A stretch of DNA of 37,137 nucleotides from positions 1-37,137 of IMG/VR virus record IMGVR_UViG_3300034374_000150; one strand, written 5' to 3'. Of this stretch, positions 20,156 through 27,557 are shown piece by piece. Source of the stretch: a virus. Within the stretch, counting starts at the first letter, position 1; each line of letters starts with the position of its first letter. The notes beneath the pieces are model-generated. The model was not told where the DNA came from, searched no databases, and saw nothing but the letters and a program-made list of their open reading frames with translations. The position numbers were made by a program, and so were the translations under genes.

Positions 20156-22096
20156 ATGAACAACTATTTACCAACAGACTACCAAAACTTTATTGCACTC
20201 TCACGTTACGCGAGGTGGAAAGAAGATGAGCAACGTAGAGAGACATGGACTGAAACTGTATCCAGATACTTTGACTATATGGAAAAGCATCTTGCAGACA
20301 AACATAACTATGTCTTGTCGGATGAACTACGGGCTGAACTAGAAGAGGCTGTACTGAATCAGCAAATCATGCCTAGCATGAGGGCGTTGATGACTGCAGG
20401 TCCAGCACTAGATCGTTGCCATGTAGGTGGCTATAACTGCTCATACGTGCCTGTAGATAGCCCACGTGCATTTGACGAGACAATGTATATTCTCATGTGT
20501 GGAACAGGCGTAGGCTTTTCTGTGGAACGCAGTTGCGTTGAGAAACTGCCTATTGTAAATGAACACTTTGAAGAAAGCGATACAGTAATCAAGGTCGGAG
20601 ATAGCCGTCCAGGTTGGGCGAAAGCGCTACGTGAACTTATCTCTCTGTTGTATGCTGGGCAAATTCCTAAATGGGATGTTTCAGAAGTTCGTCCTGCGGG
20701 CGCACGTCTTAAAACATTTGGTGGTCGGGCATCTGGCCCAGCACCACTGGAAGAACTATTTGAGTTTATCATTCAAAAGTTTAAGGCGGCATCAGGACGT
20801 AGGCTGTATCCAATCGAATGCCACGACATTATGTGTAAGATTGGCGAGGTTGTTGTAGTCGGTGGTGTGCGCCGTAGCGCATTGATTTCGTTGTCTAATC
20901 TTAACGATGACCAGATGCGTCATGCAAAAGCAGGTGATTGGTTTAAGTATGAAGGACAGCGTATGCTTGCTAACAACAGTGTTGCTTACAAAGAGAAGCC
21001 ACAGATGGGTACATTCATGCGCGAATGGCTGGCTTTGTATGAATCAAGGTCAGGTGAACGTGGTATATTTAACAGGCAATCGGCAAAAATGCAAGCATCG
21101 AAGAATGGTCGGCGTGATACTGAACATGAGTTTGGGTGTAATCCATGTAGTGAAATTATCCTGCGCCCATATCAGTTCTGCAATCTATCAGAGGTTGTAG
21201 CACGTGCATCAGATACACAACAGACTCTATCTGAGAAGGTTCGCCTTGCTACAATTCTTGGTACATTCCAATCAACACTGACTGACTTCAAATATCTTCG
21301 TAATATCTGGAAGAAAAACACAGAGGAAGAACGCTTGCTCGGTGTATCCCTTACAGGTATCATGGATAATGAACTGTTGTCTGGTAAGTCGGCACATTTA
21401 GGTATTAATATTGGTCAGACACTTGAACGTCTACGTGATGTTGCTGTCGAAACTAATGCAGCACTGGCTGAACAGATTGGTATTCCACAATCAACAGCCA
21501 TTACTTGTGTTAAGCCTAGTGGTACAGTCAGTCAGTTAGTCGATAGTGCATCAGGCATTCATGCAAGGCATAACCCTTACTACATCAGGACTGTTCGAGG
21601 GGATAACAAAGACCCAATTACACAGTTTCTGATTAGCACTGGTATTCCTGCTGAACCAGATCACATGAAGCCAGACAGCACAACGGTATTTAGTTTTCCT
21701 ATGAAGTCGCCTGATCGTGCTGTAACTCGTACAGATATGACTGCTATTGAACAACTTGAGTTGTGGTTAATGTATCAGCGTTACTGGTGTGAACACAAAC
21801 CTAGTGTTACCATTACTGTAAAAGAACATGAGTGGTTTGAGGTAGGTGCTTGGGTGTATAAAAACTTCGATGAGGTATCTGGTATTAGTTTCTTGCCACA
21901 TGATGACCATGTGTATAAGCAAGCACCTTATCAGGACATTGATGCAGAACAATACAAAGAGTTCTTGGCAAAGATGCCAAAGAGTGTAGACTGGTCAAAA
22001 CTACAGGAGTTTGAGAAGGAAGATACCACATCAGGTGGACGCGAGTTGGCTTGTACTGCTGGCGTGTGTGAAGTAGTTGACTTAGATGCAGCATGA
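20156..22096 (+). CDS. Adenosylcobalamin-dependent ribonucleoside-triphosphate reductase (class II, monomeric)
   Basis: A 646-residue RTPR-type enzyme that reduces NTPs to dNTPs using vitamin B12. It is compact like its viral relatives. The redox pair is Cys95 (GGYNCSYVP) and Cys342 (FCNL). The thiyl-radical site is GCNPCSEI with Asn329, Cys331 and Glu333, with 11 residues from Cys331 to Cys342 as in the Lactobacillus enzyme. VKPSGTVSQL is the phosphate-binding region, and the C-terminal CTAGVC pair would relay electrons from thioredoxin. No thioredoxin gene is present in the window, so the host must reduce it and supply cobalamin. It feeds the phage polymerase. Confidence 0.93.
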   Translation: MNNYLPTDYQNFIALSRYARWKEDEQRRETWTETVSRYFDYMEKHLADKHNYVLSDELRAELEEAVLNQQIMPSMRALMTAGPALDRCHVGGYNCSYVPVDSPRAFDETMYILMCGTGVGFSVERSCVEKLPIVNEHFEESDTVIKVGDSRPGWAKALRELISLLYAGQIPKWDVSEVRPAGARLKTFGGRASGPAPLEELFEFIIQKFKAASGRRLYPIECHDIMCKIGEVVVVGGVRRSALISLSNLNDDQMRHAKAGDWFKYEGQRMLANNSVAYKEKPQMGTFMREWLALYESRSGERGIFNRQSAKMQASKNGRRDTEHEFGCNPCSEIILRPYQFCNLSEVVARASDTQQTLSEKVRLATILGTFQSTLTDFKYLRNIWKKNTEEERLLGVSLTGIMDNELLSGKSAHLGINIGQTLERLRDVAVETNAALAEQIGIPQSTAITCVKPSGTVSQLVDSASGIHARHNPYYIRTVRGDNKDPITQFLISTGIPAEPDHMKPDSTTVFSFPMKSPDRAVTRTDMTAIEQLELWLMYQRYWCEHKPSVTITVKEHEWFEVGAWVYKNFDEVSGISFLPHDDHVYKQAPYQDIDAEQYKEFLAKMPKSVDWSKLQEFEKEDTTSGGRELACTAGVCEVVDLDAA

Positions 22097-22476
22097 TGCT
22101 ACAGTACGAATTATTTGCAGTAGAACATCAAGAAGATGAGAATGGTATTTTATGCAGAGATTGTGGATTAAAAAAACCCAGAACATCTTTTAGATTGTAC
22201 AGACGAGCAACAGGAGATAGGGAATGTAGAAGTACATCATGCAAGTCTTGTCAAAGTAAGCATAATAAAACTGTAAATAGAATACGAAAAACAGCACCAC
22301 CAATGCCTAAACATTGCGAGTGTTGTGGTAAAGAACAAGATCGCCTAGTGCTAGACCACTGCCATGAAACTGAAGTGTTTAGGGGGTGGCTGTGTTCTCC
22401 TTGTAATCTTGCTTTAGGAACACTAGGCGATTCAATAGAAAGAGTTAAAATGGCATTGCATTATTTACAACGATAA
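22093..22476 (+). CDS. Recombination endonuclease VII-like HNH protein
   Basis: A 127-residue protein. The N-terminal half has a zinc-finger pattern (CRDCG, then CRSTSCKSCQ). The C-terminal half has the endonuclease VII core: HCECCGKEQDRLVLDHCHET, then FRGWLCSPCNLALGTLGDS, with four cysteines for zinc and the DH/H-N active-site residues. T4 endonuclease VII resolves branched DNA. Because a T7-type resolvase is also present and this gene sits right behind the reductase (ATGA overlap), it may instead be a free-standing HNH homing nuclease of the same fold. Confidence 0.85.
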   Translation: MMLQYELFAVEHQEDENGILCRDCGLKKPRTSFRLYRRATGDRECRSTSCKSCQSKHNKTVNRIRKTAPPMPKHCECCGKEQDRLVLDHCHETEVFRGWLCSPCNLALGTLGDSIERVKMALHYLQR

Positions 22477-22491
22477 AAGTACAGAAAGGCG

Positions 22492-22520
22492 TTGACAATG
22501 ACAGGAAAAATTGTTATACA
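22492..22520 (+). promoter_or_regulatory. Internal rightward sigma70-like promoter
   Basis: TTGACA (22492-22497), a 17-base spacer and TATACA (22515-22520), with an extended -10 TGT directly before it. The match is nearly perfect and overlaps the start of the 63-aa gene at 22498, so a transcript would begin about 22527, inside that gene. It would give extra expression of the downstream small genes and MazG. Confidence 0.5.
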
Positions 22521-22689
22521 GGAAGTAATGGAACACGAAGATGGTTCTGCCACTGTAACATTTGAGTGCGACAATGAAGCAAAGGAAGCACTTATTAGTG
22601 AGGGGATACTTTCACTAATTACAAAAGCAGTAGATAAATATAATGAAGATTATAGTTGGATGAAAGGAGAAAACAAAGATGAAGATTAA
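22498..22689 (+). CDS. Small acidic hypothetical protein (63 aa)
   Basis: ATG 22498 (an in-frame TTG lies two codons upstream). The protein is acidic: GKIVIQEVMEHEDGSATVTF is a beta hairpin, followed by an Ala/Glu/Leu helix (EAKEALISEGILSLITKAVD) and a charged tail. No family recognised. The start codon sits inside the spacer of the candidate promoter. Confidence 0.6.
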   Translation: MTGKIVIQEVMEHEDGSATVTFECDNEAKEALISEGILSLITKAVDKYNEDYSWMKGENKDED

Positions 22690-22894
22690 GTTCGATACAT
22701 ACACAAAGGATGTAGCATCAGCCGCATCTGCCTTTAGTTCTCTGTATGCGTACTGCAATGATCTAACAATCTCAAAGAATGATTGGAACGATGGTGCTAT
22801 CAATGTTCATGGAGAGATTGATTCAGGTAATATGGCTACATTAGAGAAGGCACTGCCTGATGGCACCTTCAACGAAGACACAGACAAACTCTAA
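22679..22894 (+). CDS. Small hypothetical protein (71 aa)
   Basis: ATG 22679 overlaps the previous gene by 11 bases, with GAGAAAACAAAG as a weak ribosome site. The protein has a helix with small residues (DVASAASAFSSLYAYCNDL) flanked by polar segments and an acidic end. No domain recognised. Confidence 0.55.
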   Translation: MKIKFDTYTKDVASAASAFSSLYAYCNDLTISKNDWNDGAINVHGEIDSGNMATLEKALPDGTFNEDTDKL

Positions 22895-22895
22895 T

Positions 22896-23021
22896 ATGAT
22901 ATGGAAGAGGGGTGAAGGCTGGATACAATTTAATCCACCACGTAGTCATCCCTCTTACCAAGAATGGCAGAAGTTGAAACAGAAACATAAGGAGAAACAA
23001 AATGAAAGAACGGTTGATTAA
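22896..23021 (+). CDS. Tiny hypothetical protein (41 aa)
   Basis: ATG 22896, one base after the previous stop, opens a 41-codon frame ending TAA 23019-23021. The product (IWKRGEGWIQFNPPRS, then YQEWQKLKQKHKEKQ) has an aromatic N-terminus and a basic helix. The ribosome site of the next gene (AAGGAG) and its ATG lie inside the last codons. Confidence 0.45.
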   Translation: MIWKRGEGWIQFNPPRSHPSYQEWQKLKQKHKEKQNERTVD

Positions 23022-23268
23022 TGCACAACAATCACATCTTATGGGTCACATCAACAAGCACCTCGCAAACATCGAGGTATTGCTTAACAACCCTGTAGGC
23101 ATTGGTGAGCATCAAGACATTGGTACAGCAATTGAAGATGAACTTGCTGAAGTAGCAGACTACCACGATAAGTTGGAGATGCTTAACAAGTTCTTTGTAG
23201 AACCAACGGTGAAAGCACAGCAAGTAGCACAACAACAGGCAGAAGGTGAATCATCTGATGAGGCGTAA
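23002..23268 (+). CDS. Small helical hypothetical protein (88 aa)
   Basis: ATG 23002 follows a good AAGGAG site. The protein is helical and polar (QQSHLMGHINKHLANIEVLL, EDELAEVADYHDKLEMLNKF), ending in a Gln/Ala/Glu tail. A coiled-coil or small helical bundle is likely. Unknown role. Confidence 0.6.
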   Translation: MKERLINAQQSHLMGHINKHLANIEVLLNNPVGIGEHQDIGTAIEDELAEVADYHDKLEMLNKFFVEPTVKAQQVAQQQAEGESSDEA

Positions 23269-23491
23269 TGGTCTGAAGAAATACGATGCCCCACTTCGTA
23301 TTCAGTACGAGTGGGGTTACGAAGCGTTTAAGAAATGTGTTGGTAGAAAGAGGGGCAAGAGTACTGCATACCATCATACAGATAGTGGCATGGATCACAA
23401 CACTATGCAACATCGCGAGTGGCAACGTGGCTGGAATGCCGCGTACTACGAAAACCTGGAGAAGATAAATGAACTTGGAGCAAGAGTTTAA
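23258..23491 (+). CDS. Small aromatic-rich hypothetical protein (77 aa)
   Basis: ATG 23258 is preferred over the in-frame GTG at 23246. The protein has KKYDAPLRIQYEWGYEAFKK and then MDHNTMQHREWQRGWNAAYY, with many Trp and Tyr. The RxW..GWNAAY pattern faintly resembles ribosome-modulation-factor-type helices, but this is too weak to call. It overlaps MazG by 23 bases. Confidence 0.55.
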   Translation: MRRNGLKKYDAPLRIQYEWGYEAFKKCVGRKRGKSTAYHHTDSGMDHNTMQHREWQRGWNAAYYENLEKINELGARV

Positions 23492-23852
23492 ACAGTGGCT
23501 GAAGGAGAAACAAAAGAGTATGATTACAGCAAGTGAATATCAATCTAAAGCCTGTGAGACAGCTATCTTCCCAAAAGAAAGGGCAATGGAGTATCTAACT
23601 CTTGGCCTCACAGGTGAAGCAGGTGAGATAGCAAATAAGGTAAAGAAGTTTATTAGAGATGGCGCAGCACCAGATGAATACGCAGCAAAGCGAATTGAAA
23701 TAGGCTATGAAGTCGGTGACGTTCTTTGGTACTGTGCTGTATTAGCAGATGAGTTAGGAATGAATCTTGGTCACATCATGGAAAACAACATACAGAAACT
23801 TGCTGACAGGAAAAGTCGTGGCACTCTTTCTGGCAGTGGAGACAATCGTTAA
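23469..23852 (+). CDS. mazG: MazG-like nucleotide pyrophosphohydrolase
   Basis: A 127-residue protein. The MazG helix-loop-helix metal site is GLTGEAGEIANKVKK (Glu50, Glu53) followed by EVGDVLWYC (Glu81, Asp84), i.e. the E-x2-E ... E-x2-D pattern. Single-domain phage MazG enzymes hydrolyse nucleoside triphosphates and have been proposed to lower (p)ppGpp or to sanitise dNTP pools. ATG 23469 has GGAG upstream; Met18 (23520) would match the usual family N-terminus. It fits with the reductase as a nucleotide-supply function. Confidence 0.85.
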   Translation: MNLEQEFKQWLKEKQKSMITASEYQSKACETAIFPKERAMEYLTLGLTGEAGEIANKVKKFIRDGAAPDEYAAKRIEIGYEVGDVLWYCAVLADELGMNLGHIMENNIQKLADRKSRGTLSGSGDNR

Positions 23853-23991
23853 ATGGAGTATATACTCTTGTCTTATTTTGTGGCTTCTTTATGTTATCGG
23901 TACAGCGTTAGCGAACGACTTGTGCGGGTGTGTAAAAGACTATAACAATTGGTGGACAGCAGAGTATTGGACAAAAAAAGAGGGGGCTTAA
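23818..23991 (+). CDS. Small membrane protein, last early gene (57 aa)
   Basis: GTG 23818 is chosen because AGGA lies 6 bases upstream; the frame is open from ATG 23767. The N-terminal half is a membrane helix (WSIYSCLILWLLYVIGTALA), probably extended by the preceding hydrophobic ALFLAVETIV. Two cysteines (CGC) and an aromatic tail follow. The stop codon lies in the loop of the terminator hairpin. The function is unknown; it could be a small envelope-acting early protein. Confidence 0.55.
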   Translation: MALFLAVETIVKWSIYSCLILWLLYVIGTALANDLCGCVKDYNNWWTAEYWTKKEGA

Positions 23992-24007
23992 TTGCCCCCT
24001 TTGTTTT
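23972..24007. terminator. Bidirectional intrinsic terminator
   Basis: AGGGGGC (23981-23987) and GCCCCCT (23994-24000) form a perfect 7-base stem with a TTAATT loop. It is followed by TTGTTTT on the plus strand and, on the minus strand, by TCTTTTTTT (from the A-run at 23973-23980). Convergent early (rightward) and late (leftward) genes end on either side. The rightward gene stops inside the loop and the leftward gene at 24006. Confidence 0.9.
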
Positions 24008-27000
24008 AGTTAAAGAATTTAGAAGATCGCATCTTTGCTAAATATTTTGCGTAATAAAGCAGTTTGGTGTAGTCATAGTTACCATCCTCTGGCACTCCAT
24101 GATTCTCGTGATACACTTTCATGGCACGTTCTTTGTCAATCTTTGGTATTCTATTCCATCCTGCTTTTTCCATAGGATTAAACCCAAAGCGTTCCTTATA
24201 TACAGGTTGCTTTGCATTGTACTCAACAAGTTCCATAATATCATTCCGATATTCTTGTATGACCTGCTTGAGAAAATCCTTCTTTTCTTCCCTTGTTTTA
24301 TTTTTATATGTGTCACTAGCTTCTATTGCAGGCACGACATAATCCGTAATATACTCTCCCATAAATTCTGATATAAGTGCATCTGCCTCTGGTACGCCTG
24401 TCTTTTTATATATAATCCTACGAGATATTTTATTTTCTGCTAGTTCTTTTTCAAATCTATTCTTGCGTTCATTATACAGCGCACCATAAACCTGACGCGA
24501 GAATGGTGTGACCCTACGCAAATCTTCTGCACGAGTTGGTGATTGGTATATTTCTGACGGGCTAGTACCTAAGTGTTCTGCCAAAAACTCTTCAATTTTG
24601 TAGTTCATTGGGATACGTGCTAACGCACGATTGATTCCAAAACTCAACATGTCTGATGATTTTGTATCTCTTACAATACGTGCGTCATCTGGTGCGGCAA
24701 AGGTATTATAAGTATCCTGTAACATTGTCATAGGAATTGTAAATGTATTGATGATGTTTGCAGCAGAAGCTGTTAAAAACTTTTGCAACTTGGCTGGATC
24801 ATCTTCAGCCATAACGTCACGAAACATAGCATCAAGTGCATATAAACTCATACCAGATTTAAACTGAGTACCCGACAATGCTTGAATAGCATCAGCTAAT
24901 TCATTATTGTCACCGTACAGCGGTCTATCCTGTTCTTTAAATCCTACCGTATTAGCAATGTCTTGGTCTAGCGCACGGGCTACTAGATCACCAACAAATA
25001 AGAAAGGTGCAGCAGGGAAGAATGGGCGTAGGTCGTATGTACTACCGTCAGCTTTCTTTCCTTCCCACCAGTTTTCGCCAGCATGTTCTGACATACGGTA
25101 TGCTATAGCACCCATCAACATGCCTGTGCCTACTAGACCCTTTGCCAGTTCCTCATAGTTATCTTGATTCTTCGCAGCAAAACGTACAAACCCTGCGTCC
25201 ATAAGGTACAGCGGGGAGTACTCGTATGTGAAGCGCATTGCGTTAGCAATAAATCGTGGGAATGGTACAAGGGATGTTGTAAGGAATGGGGCTTTATGAA
25301 TACCATCAATCAAAGCACGTGCCACTGGACTGTCTGGAGTCTTCTGATATGTAAAATACAAAGCATCTTCTACCGCTTTGTCTAACATTTCCTTCCCTTC
25401 TTTTTTACCGAAAATTGTTTTGAACTGACCAGTGCGAACAATTTCACGTAGGTTATATTGGGCGGCATCGGCCTTTGTCTTATTGCCTGCACGAATTTCA
25501 CGTGTAAACAATTCATTCAATTGACGCTTCAAGCTACCTACAAATGCTGCCCGTTTAAATAGATTATCAGATGCTTGGTTTAATGCATTTAGGTTTGCAC
25601 CGATTGCCCTCATCTTTCCCATCTTTACACTATTAGGCATCTCTGTAGTATTAACTATGTCCTGCAACTCACGAAACATCTGACTGGCTTTTGTGGAAAA
25701 CCCCGACTTGAACACAGCTTCAATTGCCATCGCTTCTTTTTTATTCGTGATACCAAACATTACAGCAAAGATATCTTCATTGGCTTTATGTAACAAAGAC
25801 TTTTGGCCAGGCAAGACTTTAGATATACCTCTGTCCATAGCTTTTGTTAGCACATCAATACCCACACGAGATACACCCGATACTGTGTTACGTACTGTTG
25901 TACCAGTCTGTGATGTCATAAAGGCAAGACGCATACTGTCAACACCTCTTGCGCCATTAAGTAATCTTTTAAGTGCGCTGACACTCATGTCATCTGTCAT
26001 CATGTCAGTTTTTTCAAGGAATCTATTTACGCCAGCAGAACCTTCCTGTTCTAGCGCACGAGTAGCCTGATACAAATCCCCTTTTCTTTGGGAACTCAGA
26101 CCAAATATATCATCGTGTGTAGCGTCTAATATCTTACGCACTGCCCCTGCCTGCTGTAGAGTACGAGCAGCATGTGACACATCTGCCATAAACATGTTAG
26201 CAAAATCGTCTGCTGTAAGATTATATTTTTTAAATATATCACCCAGATCAAACGCATCCTTTAAGGTGTCTTCTGACGCACTACGTAGAACACGTCCAAT
26301 TGCTTCAGTAACCCGTTCACCTTCTTTGCGTCCACCGCCTTTAGCAAGTATCTCTACCGTCATTGCGAAGACACGTTTCTTTTTACTTGGATCAATAATC
26401 AGATCAAATACTGGTACGTCTTCATAGTCAACGCCAACTTCTGTTGGAGGTAGGTCTTCACCTCTTCTAAATCTATAGCCTGTTTCAATCTCTTGACGCA
26501 CCTTATCTGACGCAACGTCACCTTTTTTTATAGACTCTGGGTCAAGGCTACGCAACACCTCTCTAGTGTCATCCAATATTTTTTTATCTGTATCCCGTAA
26601 TGTTTTTTCTGCCGCCTCTGTTGCCTCTTCAATAAGTTTAAGTTCTGCCTTATCAGCATCATCTAGCAAATCGCCTACATTACGTTCTGCAAATCGTGAG
26701 AACTGTCCTTTCGCTAGACCAACTGCCGCTGCAGCAGGTAGCACACCACTGGCAACAGATGTTACAAGCAGTTCACTATTGTCAAACTCTCTACGCAGGT
26801 CTGCTTCAATCTCTGTCTTCTGTGCTGCCACATTCTGTAGCGCACCGAATGCCGCCTCACCTGCAATAGTTGTCGGAATAGGATTAGATGCAGCTGCTTG
26901 AATCATACGACTGCCAAGACGTTGGGGTTGAAATGCCTGACGAAGTGTACCAGCAACTGCTGCTTTTGCGGCTTGCGTACTTGCAACTCCAGCACCCTTA

Positions 27001-27557
27001 CCAATACCAGGAAGCAGTAGACCCAAATAAGTAGACGGTGCTGTGAGCAACCCCTCCACATAGTCTGTGAAAGTATTCTCAGCACCGCCTTCCTCGTAGA
27101 AATTAGGCATCTCTCTAAAGGCTTGATACAACAAACGGTAATCTGCTAGACGCATCTTAGCTTTTTCATCGTTTCTTTTTGTTGCATCAGCCGCCGCAGC
27201 CGATACATAATTATAGTCGCCTGCTGTTGTCATTTCGTTTACATCAAACGAACGGAAGTGGCTGATAAACTCATCAATCACATCTTCGTTTTTTACTTTT
27301 GTCATACCATGTCGTTCTGACAAGAATCTCTTGGCAGCTTCAAACACAGCAGGATTGCGTTTAAGGGCTTCGTAAGACTTTACAGAGTTGTCAAATGTAT
27401 TATCTGCTATAACAGCACTATCCAGCAAACCAGCAGACCTTGCTTCGGACCAAGACTTTGGCGCTGGTGTACTAAGAATTTCTTCAGTCTCTGATAGGGC
27501 GTCTTCTGTATCTACTATTTTACCTTGCGCTTGCAGGTATTGAAACATTCTGCTCAT
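24006..27557 (-). CDS. Giant internal virion (ejection) protein, 1183 aa
   Basis: The last gene of the leftward unit, 1183 residues. It is mainly helical and polar with several hydrophobic stretches (LLTAPSTYLGLLLPGIGKGA near residue 175, VASGVLPAAAAVGLAK, VGTGMLMGAIAY, FFPAAPFLFVGDLVARAL). Size, position next to a 947-residue helical partner and interspersed membrane-active segments match the large ejection proteins (T7 gp15/gp16 type) that build a channel through the host envelope. No lytic transglycosylase motif is apparent. The conserved end is LLYYAKYLAKMRSSKFF. Translation starts one base after the stop of its upstream partner. Confidence 0.7.
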   Translation of the reverse strand: MSRMFQYLQAQGKIVDTEDALSETEEILSTPAPKSWSEARSAGLLDSAVIADNTFDNSVKSYEALKRNPAVFEAAKRFLSERHGMTKVKNEDVIDEFISHFRSFDVNEMTTAGDYNYVSAAAADATKRNDEKAKMRLADYRLLYQAFREMPNFYEEGGAENTFTDYVEGLLTAPSTYLGLLLPGIGKGAGVASTQAAKAAVAGTLRQAFQPQRLGSRMIQAAASNPIPTTIAGEAAFGALQNVAAQKTEIEADLRREFDNSELLVTSVASGVLPAAAAVGLAKGQFSRFAERNVGDLLDDADKAELKLIEEATEAAEKTLRDTDKKILDDTREVLRSLDPESIKKGDVASDKVRQEIETGYRFRRGEDLPPTEVGVDYEDVPVFDLIIDPSKKKRVFAMTVEILAKGGGRKEGERVTEAIGRVLRSASEDTLKDAFDLGDIFKKYNLTADDFANMFMADVSHAARTLQQAGAVRKILDATHDDIFGLSSQRKGDLYQATRALEQEGSAGVNRFLEKTDMMTDDMSVSALKRLLNGARGVDSMRLAFMTSQTGTTVRNTVSGVSRVGIDVLTKAMDRGISKVLPGQKSLLHKANEDIFAVMFGITNKKEAMAIEAVFKSGFSTKASQMFRELQDIVNTTEMPNSVKMGKMRAIGANLNALNQASDNLFKRAAFVGSLKRQLNELFTREIRAGNKTKADAAQYNLREIVRTGQFKTIFGKKEGKEMLDKAVEDALYFTYQKTPDSPVARALIDGIHKAPFLTTSLVPFPRFIANAMRFTYEYSPLYLMDAGFVRFAAKNQDNYEELAKGLVGTGMLMGAIAYRMSEHAGENWWEGKKADGSTYDLRPFFPAAPFLFVGDLVARALDQDIANTVGFKEQDRPLYGDNNELADAIQALSGTQFKSGMSLYALDAMFRDVMAEDDPAKLQKFLTASAANIINTFTIPMTMLQDTYNTFAAPDDARIVRDTKSSDMLSFGINRALARIPMNYKIEEFLAEHLGTSPSEIYQSPTRAEDLRRVTPFSRQVYGALYNERKNRFEKELAENKISRRIIYKKTGVPEADALISEFMGEYITDYVVPAIEASDTYKNKTREEKKDFLKQVIQEYRNDIMELVEYNAKQPVYKERFGFNPMEKAGWNRIPKIDKERAMKVYHENHGVPEDGNYDYTKLLYYAKYLAKMRSSKFFN

